From assembly GCA_947476215.1 (NCBI GenBank), contig CANJQI010000013.1:1-49425 (forward strand): 49,425 nt of DNA, read 5' to 3'. Below, one piece after another: positions 8,801 through 14,529 of this stretch. A program made the position numbers and the translations under genes. Origin of the DNA: Betaproteobacteria bacterium (GTDB lineage Bacteria; Pseudomonadota; Gammaproteobacteria; Burkholderiales; SG8-41). The stretch's first letter is position 1. Every line of letters starts with the position of its first letter. The notes below the pieces were generated by a model that worked only from the letters and a program-made list of their open reading frames with translations, was not told the origin of the DNA and made no database searches.

Positions 8801-11446
8801 GTCGATCAGATCGATAGAAAGATCCGCCAGCGGGCGGCCAATGACCCCCCCCCCCGCGGCGATGTCCAGCGCGTTTAATCGGTGAAATGTTACGTGCACC
8901 GTCGTTTCGGTAATCCCGTACATGTTGATCAGTTGCGGCGCATCCAAGCCATGACGATCAACCCAAACCGAAAGGCTGCGCGGATCAAGCGCCTCACCGC
9001 CGAAAATCACCCATTTCAAGGCGAGCTCGGAACCGCCGTCCCCCGCATGCTTAGGTAGATCAATTTCGTGTCGATCACGCGAGCTGCGATCAGCCTCGAT
9101 CAGTTGTCGAAAAGCCGATGGGGTCTGGTTGAGAACCGTGACGCCGCTGCGCTTGATCAAGTCGCAAAACTGATCGGGGGAGCGGCTAATTGCAAACGGC
9201 ACCACCACCAAGCGGCCGCCATACAGCAACGCACCCCATAATTCCCAGACGGAGAAATCGAATGCATAAGAATGGAACAGGCACCACACATCGTCCGCGC
9301 CGAATCCAAATAATTCCTCGCTGCACATGAAGAGCCTTGCCACGTTGGCGTGCGTGACTTCTACACCCTTTGGCCTTCCTGTCGAGCCCGAGGTATAGAT
9401 CACATAAGCCACGTCGGCGGCAGCGCTGCTGAGTTCTGGGGCCCTCGATGGCTCATCCGCCAAGCCGGGGTCACCAAGATCGACAATCGGGACATCAAGC
9501 GCCGGCTCGCAGCGATACGCCAGCACAACGCCAACATCGCTGTCCTGCGCCATGTACCGCAATCGCTCCTCCGGATAGGACGGATCCAAGGGAACGTAGG
9601 CTGCTCCGGCTTTGAGAATCCCCAGTATGCCCACCACCAACTCGATAGAACGCTCAACGCACAATCCGACGCGATCGCCACGGCTCACACCCAGGCGCAG
9701 CAAACGATGCGCGACCTGATTGGCGCGCTCGTCTAGCAGTCGATAACTCAAGCCTGCGTCCTCGATGCAGACCGCGATTGCATCGGGGCGAATTCTCACC
9801 TGCAATTCAAAGGCACAATGCAAGGTGATGTCCACCTTGAAATGCCCATTGCCGCCGCGCCAGTCCTCAAGCTGTCGTGTTTCCTCGCTACTCAGCATGG
9901 GCAGGGTACGAACACTCGCGTTTGGGGTGGCGACCAATCCCTCCAGCAGCAGGCGGAAATGGGCAATCAGACGAACAATACTTGGCCGCTCAAACAGATC
10001 GGTGTTGTAACGAAAGAAACCCTTGAATCCCTGCGGGCTTTCTTCCATGGAAAGCACCAGATCAAATGGCGCATTCAAGGACTCGGTGGGCTGTGGGGTA
10101 ATGCTCAGACCATCCAGAGTCACTTCGCCCATCGGCGCGTTTTGCAGCGCGAACAACACCTGGAACAAGGGCGTGTGATCCAGATTACGCTCCAGGCCCA
10201 ATGCCTGTATGAGTTGATCGAATGGCATCTCGCAATGTTCATAGGCTTCCAGCGCGGTCTTCTTCACCGCCTCCAACAGCTGCATGAAACTCGGATTCGC
10301 GGAAAGATCCAGGCGCAACGCAACGGTATTCAGAAACAGACCAATCAGTCCCTCGGTCTGACTATGAGGCCGCACCGAAATGGGCGATCCAACGACCACG
10401 TCCTCCGCGTCCGTATGCCGGCAAAGAAGTACACCCAAGGCAGCCAACAGCGCCATGAACGGCGTCACGCCGGCCTGAACGCATAGCCTGCCCATTCGCC
10501 GCGAAAAATCAGCATCCAATAAAAAATGCTCCACGCAACCGATATTCCGGCGGATTCTTGGCCGTTGATGATCCGTGGGCAGCGCCAGAAAGCCTGGCGC
10601 GCCGTCTAGCTTTGTACGCCAGTAAGACAGGTGGCCTGCCAGCCGCTCCCCGCTCATGCGCGCCTTTTCCCAATGCGCATAATCGGCATACTGAACCGGG
10701 AGGGCCGGCAATGGACTTCCGCCGTTAGGCGGCGGGTCGGCCGAATAGTGACGATACAGCCGGGAGATTTCGTCCACGAGAATACCCATAGACCAGCCGT
10801 CGGAAATAATGTGGTGCATGGTCAGCAGGAACAAATGCTCCGCGGCGGCGCACCTCAGCAGCAGCACACGCATCAAAACTTCACCGCGCTGCAAGTCAAA
10901 GGGCATCGACGCTTGTTCATGCACGACCCGCGTCACTTCAATTTCCCTGGCTGCATCCTCCAGCACGCTCAAATCGAGCAGGGGCAACGCCAAGTCGACA
11001 TGCGCCAAGGGGATTTGCACCGGCGCGTCGTCTTCGATACAAAAAGCGCTGCGTAATACCTCGTGGCGTTGCACCACTTCGTTGAGCGCGCTTCGCAAGG
11101 CCGCGATATTCAGATCACCGCAAAGGCGCAATACAATAGGCGGCATCACGTAGGTCGCTCGATTACCGTGATCGAGTTGGTCGAGAAACCAAAACCGCTG
11201 CTGCGCCGCGGAAAGCGGCAGCCCTCGCCCCCGCGCTTGTCGTGGAATCGGCGCCTCCACCCACGCGCGATCCTCTGCTCGTTGCCGGAGCAGAGGGATC
11301 AAGCTATCTTTTAGACTAGACAATCGCGCCAGCAATGCCGGGCTCAAAACCCCCTTGGGCGCGCTGTAACGTAAGCCTCCGCCCTCGAGTGCTAGCTTTA
11401 CATCGAGGGCATCTAACTCCGACAACAACGACATTGCTCTATCCAC
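2894..11446 (-). CDS. Two-module nonribosomal peptide synthetase with embedded sulfotransferase domain
   Basis: 2850 residues. Domains in order: TubC-type N-terminal docking domain (5-56); C1 (74-510, HHIISDG at 211); A1 (535-1055, YTSGSTGRPKG); PCP1 (1080-1145, LGGDS, Ser1111); linker; sulfotransferase (1226-1508); C2 (1528-1955, HHIVSDG at 1659); A2 (1975-2470); PCP2 (2490-2562, LGGHS, Ser2525); TE (2580-2850, GHSFGG with Ser2655, probable Asp2682 and His2827). Read against GrsA, the A1 pocket is D-F-W-N-I-G-M-V-H-K, the known threonine code. The A2 pocket is D-I-L-Q-L-G-M-V-W-K, close to glycine codes of the DILQLGLIWK type (less sure). The docking domain implies an upstream partner protein, absent here. 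The start is GTG at 11446 with GAGG 7 nt upstream; an ATG four codons later (11434) is an alternative. The terminal TE implies release of the product from this protein. Confidence 0.96.
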   Translation of the reverse strand: MDRAMSLLSELDALDVKLALEGGGLRYSAPKGVLSPALLARLSSLKDSLIPLLRQRAEDRAWVEAPIPRQARGRGLPLSAAQQRFWFLDQLDHGNRATYVMPPIVLRLCGDLNIAALRSALNEVVQRHEVLRSAFCIEDDAPVQIPLAHVDLALPLLDLSVLEDAAREIEVTRVVHEQASMPFDLQRGEVLMRVLLLRCAAAEHLFLLTMHHIISDGWSMGILVDEISRLYRHYSADPPPNGGSPLPALPVQYADYAHWEKARMSGERLAGHLSYWRTKLDGAPGFLALPTDHQRPRIRRNIGCVEHFLLDADFSRRMGRLCVQAGVTPFMALLAALGVLLCRHTDAEDVVVGSPISVRPHSQTEGLIGLFLNTVALRLDLSANPSFMQLLEAVKKTALEAYEHCEMPFDQLIQALGLERNLDHTPLFQVLFALQNAPMGEVTLDGLSITPQPTESLNAPFDLVLSMEESPQGFKGFFRYNTDLFERPSIVRLIAHFRLLLEGLVATPNASVRTLPMLSSEETRQLEDWRGGNGHFKVDITLHCAFELQVRIRPDAIAVCIEDAGLSYRLLDERANQVAHRLLRLGVSRGDRVGLCVERSIELVVGILGILKAGAAYVPLDPSYPEERLRYMAQDSDVGVVLAYRCEPALDVPIVDLGDPGLADEPSRAPELSSAAADVAYVIYTSGSTGRPKGVEVTHANVARLFMCSEELFGFGADDVWCLFHSYAFDFSVWELWGALLYGGRLVVVPFAISRSPDQFCDLIKRSGVTVLNQTPSAFRQLIEADRSSRDRHEIDLPKHAGDGGSELALKWVIFGGEALDPRSLSVWVDRHGLDAPQLINMYGITETTVHVTFHRLNALDIAAGGGVIGRPLADLSIDLIDRYGQPVPIGVGGEIIVGGAGVAKGYLKLPALTAERFIVGRLPGIAIPDASIGQAGRAYRSGDLARWRPDGKLEYLGRMDQQVKIRGFRIELGEIETCITQHPRVSQAVVEAKNDAAGARLVAYAVSRDWQDDTLPSTLRAYLTSRLPDYMVPAAVLVLERLPLTTNGKLDRKLLADLLALHAAEGLRGGPAFVPPQTPMERLLAELWCEVLGISTVGIDQNFFELGGDSIRGAILANKLQAHLHSVVYVVALFEAPTIRRLVEYLCVHYPEAMARLGAVQDSSTAMEVSGRISESDVDAFRRLIPPTIAFSPGAPSMERLGTNSLPSVETRARGGDHKRHNPRAIFVLSPPRSGSTLLRVLLGGHPQLFSPPELELLGFDTLAQRKEICSGRDAFWLEGTLRAVMQARGVDADEAKRIMATRERGETSVKSFYGELQSWLDGRILVDKSPSYALDVGVMQRAEEYFDEPLYIHLHRHPYGMISSFEEAKLDQIFFRYPHKIPRRRLAELIWLHSHRNIVEFLAGIPRQRQLAIGFEEISQQPEQAVRRMCEFMAIDYVPEMLRIYDDENSSTRMTNGIHRESKMLGDIKFHTHSRIDPSVADRWRSIYKEDFLGEPSWGMAEILGYARLGQPGTETIAPVTREAPLQLSFAQQRLWFLDRLEGAGTTYNMPVALRLKGPLRRDALAAALRVIVERHEVLRSRIETLDGVPTLSIAESIPVMAESDLSGYAPEQQSAEVSRALHAHAEEVFDLAQGPLFRSTLLILAPSEHIVMLNMHHIVSDGWSMGVMVSEWSRLYNAFAAGNNSPLPRLRIQYADYAHWQRRYLAGDELKRQMGYWRTRLAGAPALLELPTDRPRPAIQRFSGDSIEKSLGSSLSARLKRLAEQSGVSLYMLLMAVFAVLLARYSGQRDIVMGSPTANRSRSELEPLIGFFVNTLVMRLAVVPDQGFAEFLGNARIIALEAFAHQEVPFEQLVEELRPQRNLSYSPLFQVMFSMQNAPSVTPALDRLEITEIVSRQVVSKYDLTLAISDRNGVLKTSFEYNADLFDRETVDRLGAHYANLLEAIADDPNQSVDRLPLLSVEEAACMAVEWNRTAAQFNGPLSLHGIFEAQARRTPGAIAVQFHQEKLTYRALDERADLLAAQLRAAGLRPGTLAALCVERSPDMLIGLLAILKTGSAYVPLDRNYPPERIRFVLDDARVRLLVTQSACLSELPAVDCAVFLLDRANNPASLIAEPVAANHQNIGTDPLAYVIYTSGSTGKPKGVMVAHRAAANFLYAMRQTPGIRAEDILLAVTTISFDIALLELFLPLSAGARIIIADEAVTRDANELIKTIAAEQVTLMQATPATWNMLLATGWQGQSGLKILCGGEALSSGLARQLLDCCDELWNMYGPTETTVWSALQRVTEADLLHATIPIGRPIANTRLMILDARMNLQPVGVTGELFIGGDGLASGYHDRPELTEERFLADPFVPGQRLYRTGDLARYLRDGRIEYLGRSDQQVKVRGFRIELGEVEYVLARQSGVVACAVVLDRDSAGDARLVAYYAGEKLEANELRRAMLAALPDYMVPSHFVSIQAMPLTPNGKIDRLALRLPDDARNQGLGERIGFRDNVELSLVHLWEEVLDLRPIGIRDDFFDLGGHSIIAVRLMAKIARRFGRNLPLASLFQSATVESMARLLRGDIKETEWASLVPIQTQGNKAPFFCAAGAGGNVVYFHDLARAMGADRPFFGLQPPGLDGVTPTPSTVEDLARHYIEAIKREGHEFPRILAGHSFGGLVAFEMARQLHDAGREPEVLVLLDTPAPHFFRPTGEDWSQARWLAQVSDIVSNMYTLDARVSAEQFEALESDAQLGLLHRRLIEAGVLPEGSDIRNFRGFIEVYKANLRLTYAPEGLHASTRVLLLRSREQQPEALVSEQFAAMHDTRDLGWTAYFDRPISVGEAPGDHLTMMISTNAKVLAATLSGFLTDL
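6923..7771 (-). other. In-line PAPS-dependent sulfotransferase domain of the NRPS
   Basis: Residues 1226-1508 of the synthetase. FVLSPPRSGSTLLRVLLGGH (from 1228) is the 5'-phosphosulfate-binding loop of the Sulfotransfer_1/3 fold. HLHRHPYGMISSFEE (1355-1369) is the 3'-phosphate-binding strand and helix, and RMTNGIHRESKMLGD (1455-1469) is the C-terminal motif. The wording SPPRSGSTLLR...SPPEL...VDKSPSYALD...GIH...GD resembles, from memory, the sulfotransferase of the curacin synthase CurM and related olefin synthases, which sulfonates a beta-hydroxyl so that it can leave. The domain sits directly after PCP1, whose LGGDS core is the variant usually seen before epimerisation domains. An N-terminal linker of about 75 residues (1146-1225) includes ISESDVDAFRRLI, which may be a docking element. 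Confidence 0.9.
8845..8855 (-). repeat. Homopolymer of 11 G (coding strand) inside the first A domain
   Basis: Eleven consecutive C on the plus strand encode Ala864-Gly865-Gly866-Gly867 and the first base of Val868, just before the VIGRPLAD motif. The frame is intact at this length. A gain or loss of one base would frameshift the NRPS after about 865 residues and remove everything from late A1 onward. Confidence 0.95.
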
Positions 11447-11515
11447 TGGACCACCTCAATCTCGGAAACCTCTGCCGTAAGGTCTCGCAACCTTGGGGGG
11501 TAATCCCAACTTAAA

Positions 11516-11545
11516 ATTATAGCGCAACATTCATCGATCAGTTCA
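11516..11545 (-). promoter_or_regulatory. Probable NRPS promoter
   Basis: On the minus strand a perfect TATAAT (11516-11521) lies in an AT-rich stretch. Its best -35 partner is the weak TGAACT (11540-11545) at 18-bp spacing. The start site would fall near 11509, about 60 nt before the GTG at 11446. The weak -35 may mean activator dependence. The stretch 11447-11680 between the NRPS and the cysN remnant holds no gene. Confidence 0.42.
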
Positions 11546-11723
11546 TCAGTCATTCAAAAATTCGTGTTAAAACATGCCACTTACGAGCGCTATCATGTTT
11601 TGGGAATGCTCAATAATGAATACCAATTTTATTTGTTTGATTTGATATCCGCTCTCAAACGAGGCCACATCAGCGAGACAACATTGTCACTGCACACCTC
11701 AACAAGCTAGAAGGCCATTTCTG

Positions 11724-12197
11724 ATGGCTCGCGAAAATTCGGCCATCGGCAATGGTGCGTCGCATAGACAACGCCCCGCGACGCTCAATGAGTTTCTCCT
11801 GCAACCGCATGATCAAGACCTGCTGTGCTTTATCACCTGCGGCAGCGCAGATGACGGCAAGAGCGCTCTCATTGGACGCCTGCAATGGGAGTCTCGACTG
11901 CTGTTCGATGACCAGTTGGCGGCGCTGGAATCCGACTCCAGAAAATACGGCACGCAAGAACAGGCACTCGACTTTGCCTTGCTGGTCGACGGTTTGGCGG
12001 CCTAACAGGAGCAAGGCATCACCATCGACGTGGCCTACCGCTATTTCACCACCGGCAAGCGCAAATTTATCGTGGCCGATACGCCGGGCCGCGAACAAGA
12101 CACTCGCAACATGATAAGCGGCGCCTCGACCGCGAACGCGGCCGTGCTACTGGTCGACGCCCGCCACGGTCTGCTGACCCAGACCCGCTGGCACGCC
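11724..12197 (+). pseudogene. cysN: Broken fragment of sulfate adenylyltransferase GTPase subunit (CysN/NodQ)
   Basis: The N-terminal GTPase domain of CysN is recognisable: [18 protein letters not shown] (P-loop, usually GSVDDGKSTLIGRL), [18 protein letters not shown], then [22 protein letters not shown] and [14 protein letters not shown]. It is dead by several criteria. A TAA at 12003-12005 sits where the family has Glu (GAA) in LAAEREQGIT. The G3 motif DTPGHEQYTRNM has become [12 protein letters not shown], losing the His. Homology stops after TQTRWHA near 12197, about a quarter of the way into a normal CysN. The ATG overlaps a TGA that ends a short KLEGHF tail (11704-11724), reminiscent of the CysD C-terminus and of cysDN coupling; that upstream remnant is only suggestive. 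CysD/CysN (with CysC) make APS/PAPS, the cofactor needed by the sulfotransferase domain encoded divergently. Confidence 0.88.
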
Positions 12198-12474
12198 CCA
12201 GCAATATGCAGTGGCAGACAAATGATACGGCGAAGATCAAAGACCGCACAGAATAAAAATTCTGCACGGGTTCTGCCCGAGCCATTGCTGCCGGTCCAGG
12301 GCCCTACCCCCCCAGTGGGTCTGGGCGTTGCCAGAAGGCCCGTGGCGAACTGACCGAAATATCAAGCGCTGAAGTGGCTGTCACCTGAGTACCGCGGGAA
12401 CACGTGCCGTGTCGGTCCCGAACCGTGACACCGGAAGAATATTCCCCTGAGTGCTCCCCCAAGCTCCAGAAACG
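12198..12474. other. Gene-free stretch between cysN remnant and tRNA terminator
   Basis: No coding region, RNA gene or clear regulatory site could be recognised. It contains a run of seven C near 12308-12314 and short GC-rich palindromes. Homology to cysN cannot be followed into it, so the 3' part of that gene is deleted rather than frameshifted. Confidence 0.6.
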
Positions 12475-12500
12475 AAAAAGCCGACTGGTGAGAGTCGGCT
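12475..12500 (-). terminator. Rho-independent terminator of the tRNA-Arg gene
   Basis: On the minus strand a perfect 8-bp stem AGCCGACT/AGTCGGCT with a 6-nt loop is followed directly by TTTTT. It lies about 17 nt past the CCA end of tRNA-Arg. Confidence 0.9.
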
Positions 12501-12516
12501 AATCCGTTGATTATAC

Positions 12517-12593
12517 TGGTGCGCCCGGAGAGATTCGAACTCCCTACCCCTTGGTTCGTAGCCAAGTACTCTATCCAGATGAGCTACGGGCGC
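12517..12593 (-). tRNA. tRNA-Arg (anticodon ACG)
   Basis: 77 nt including an encoded CCA. The acceptor stem GCGCCCG/CGGGCGC is perfect. The anticodon stem CTTGG/CCAAG encloses the loop CTACGAA (anticodon ACG, read as ICG after deamination). The T arm GGGAG-TTCGAAT-CTCTC is canonical, and the D arm GCTC..GAGT is present. Confidence 0.97.
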
Positions 12594-12670
12594 ATTTTAC
12601 GACACAACTGCCTAGCCACGACACAGCGACGCTCGTAACTACCTGATACTAAACACGGAACAAGAGAGGC

Positions 12671-12716
12671 TATCCGGTTCGCAGCCAGGTAAACTATTCG
12701 ACTGGGCTACGAGCGC
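12671..12716 (-). pseudogene. Degenerate tRNA-Arg 5' half
   Basis: On the minus strand GCGCTCGTAGCCCAGTCGAA, continuing into TAGTTTACCTGGCTGCGAA, resembles the 5' acceptor strand, D arm and anticodon arm of the intact tRNA-Arg 80 bp away, with anticodon loop CTGCGAA (GCG). The anticodon stem is only partly paired, and no T arm or 3' acceptor strand follows. It is probably a relic of a second tRNA-Arg gene or of a past integration at this locus. Confidence 0.7.
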
Positions 12717-12767
12717 TGGTAAGGCGCGATTATATCAGAGCCACAGGGTCACCGGAAACCAAAACTA

Positions 12768-13373
12768 TCAAGCCCGCGTCACAGGTGGAAACCCGGAGTC
12801 CTGATCAGGACCCGCATCTTTCCAGCGTTTGACAATGTGCGGATCTATGCCAAAAAGATCGAGGGCACGACCTGCACTTTGCGTGACCAGATCGTCGATG
12901 GTCTTGGGACGATTGTAGAAGCCCGGCACCGGCGGCATCACAATTGCGCCGTTACGCGTCGCCTGAGCCATGAGTTCTATGTGACCGGCATGCAAAGGCG
13001 TTTCGCGGAACATCAGCACCACGCGCCTGCGCTCCTTCAAACACACGTCGGCGGCGCGCACCACAAGTTCATCGTCATAACAATTCGCGATGCCGCTGAG
13101 TGTCTTGACCGAGCATGGCGCAACCAGCATGCCGGCTGTGCGGAATGAACCGCTGGAGATTGAAGCGCCGATGTCCTTGTAGCCATGCAATACATCGGCA
13201 AGGCCGCGTACGCCATCCAGCGTATAGTCTGTTTCTTCTGCGATCGTGCGTGCAGCGGACGAGGAAAGTATCAGGTGCGTTTCGACGTCTTCGACATCGC
13301 GCAGGATTTCGAGAGCTCTGACGCCGTAAACGATCCCGGAGGCGCCGGTCATGGCAATTATCAGGCGCTTCAT
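12768..13373 (-). CDS. ubiX: UbiX-family flavin prenyltransferase
   Basis: 201 residues starting at the ATG at 13373; longer frames add an unlike extension. The family start MKRLIIAMTGASGIVYGVRA binds FMN, and SGSFRTAGMLVAPCSVKTLS, LKERRRVVLMFRETPLH and GAIVMPPVPGFYNRP are all hallmark UbiX/Pad1 segments. UbiX joins dimethylallyl phosphate to FMN to make the prenylated cofactor for UbiD-type decarboxylases. No UbiD is in the window, so it could serve either ubiquinone synthesis or an aromatic/unsaturated acid decarboxylase elsewhere. It is divergent from the Bug gene at 13552. Confidence 0.95.
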   Translation of the reverse strand: MKRLIIAMTGASGIVYGVRALEILRDVEDVETHLILSSSAARTIAEETDYTLDGVRGLADVLHGYKDIGASISSGSFRTAGMLVAPCSVKTLSGIANCYDDELVVRAADVCLKERRRVVLMFRETPLHAGHIELMAQATRNGAIVMPPVPGFYNRPKTIDDLVTQSAGRALDLFGIDPHIVKRWKDAGPDQDSGFPPVTRA

Positions 13374-13551
13374 TTGAGTATCATTTGGCTTGTTTGCAAG
13401 TGCGCCGATTGTACCAGAACGGGAAATGTGGTTTCCCGCGCCCAATACACGCGAAGGCGGGCATGGCGCATGCAAGCCGCCTCTGGTACCGCCTTACGTG
13501 CCTGTGTTACAGTTGGAAACTGAAATACTGAACGAAAGGCAGGAGATTACG

Positions 13552-14517
13552 GTGTTGGCGAGTCGTTTTATTGCATACGCAAATGCAGCGGGTGCGATCC
13601 TGTTCAGCACGCTTTCCTCCGGCGCGGACAACTATCCAAGCAAACCAATACGCTTTATCAGCACCGAAGTCGGCGGCGGCAGCGATCTCGCCGCACGGCT
13701 GATCGCGCAGGGCATTACAGGCGCGCTTGGTCAGCCGGTGATTGTTGAAAACCGCGGCGGTGGCGCGACGCTATCCGGGGAAATCATCGCGAAAGCCACG
13801 CCCGACGGATACACGCTGATGATTGCGGCCGGCACGCTGTGGATAGGATCGCTGCTGCGCAAGACGCCCTACGAAACGCTGCGCGATTTCGCGCCGATTT
13901 CGCTGGCCATCAGCACGCCCAATCTGCTGATCGCGCACCCGTCGGCGGCAAGCTCGGTCAAGGAACTGGTTGCTCTGGCGAAATCACGCCCCGGCCAACT
14001 GAATTATGGCTCAGGCGCATCCGGCGCGTCGTCCCATCTTGCAGGCGAACTGTTCAAGTCCATGGCCGGCATCAATATGGTGCGCATTCCGTATAAAGGC
14101 AGCGGCCTCGCGGTCAACGCCGTGATCTCCAACGAAGTACAGTTGATGTTCCCCAACGCTTCGCTGGCGATTCCGCACGTCAAGTCCGGGCGGCTGAAAG
14201 CGCTGGGCGTGACGAGCGCCGAACCTTCCGCCGTGCTCCCTGGCGTGCCCACCATCGCCGCATCGGGTCTGCCCGGATATGAATCGGTCCTGCATACCGG
14301 ACTCTTTGCACCCGCGAAAACGCCGCCCTCCATCATCCGGCGGCTCAATCAGGATACGGTCCGCTATTTGAATACGCAGGAAGCCAGGGAGTTGTTTTTG
14401 AAGACGGGGGGATCGGAGGTCGTGGCGAGCACGCCGGAACAGTTCACCGCCAAGATCAAATCCGAAGTCATCCGCCTGGGCAAGTTGATCAAGGATGTAG
14501 GTATAACCGCAGAGTAG
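13552..14517 (+). CDS. Bug/TctC-family periplasmic substrate-binding protein (1 of 9)
   Basis: The GTG at 13552, preceded by AGGCAGGAG, gives 321 residues with a signal peptide cleaved near LSSGA-DNYPSKPIRF; longer frames upstream add non-homologous sequence. Family marks are YPSKPIRFISTEVGGGSDLA, ALGQPVIVENRGGG, PDGYTL, DFAPIS, HPS..SSVKELVALAKSRPG, LNYGSG, HLAGELFKSMAG and a final LIKDVGITAE. Bug proteins are two-lobed receptors for carboxylates such as tricarboxylates, nicotinate or glutamate. The stop is immediately followed by the ornithine-cyclodeaminase-like gene, so the two form a transcript. The ligand is not predictable. Confidence 0.95.
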   Translation: MLASRFIAYANAAGAILFSTLSSGADNYPSKPIRFISTEVGGGSDLAARLIAQGITGALGQPVIVENRGGGATLSGEIIAKATPDGYTLMIAAGTLWIGSLLRKTPYETLRDFAPISLAISTPNLLIAHPSAASSVKELVALAKSRPGQLNYGSGASGASSHLAGELFKSMAGINMVRIPYKGSGLAVNAVISNEVQLMFPNASLAIPHVKSGRLKALGVTSAEPSAVLPGVPTIAASGLPGYESVLHTGLFAPAKTPPSIIRRLNQDTVRYLNTQEARELFLKTGGSEVVASTPEQFTAKIKSEVIRLGKLIKDVGITAE

Positions 14518-14529
14518 ATGGGAGAAGAA

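Noticed and set aside
12362-12565. 67-codon minus-strand frame
   Set aside because: It runs through the tRNA-Arg gene and its terminator; GSSNLSGR-type peptides are a familiar artefact of tRNA sequence translation.
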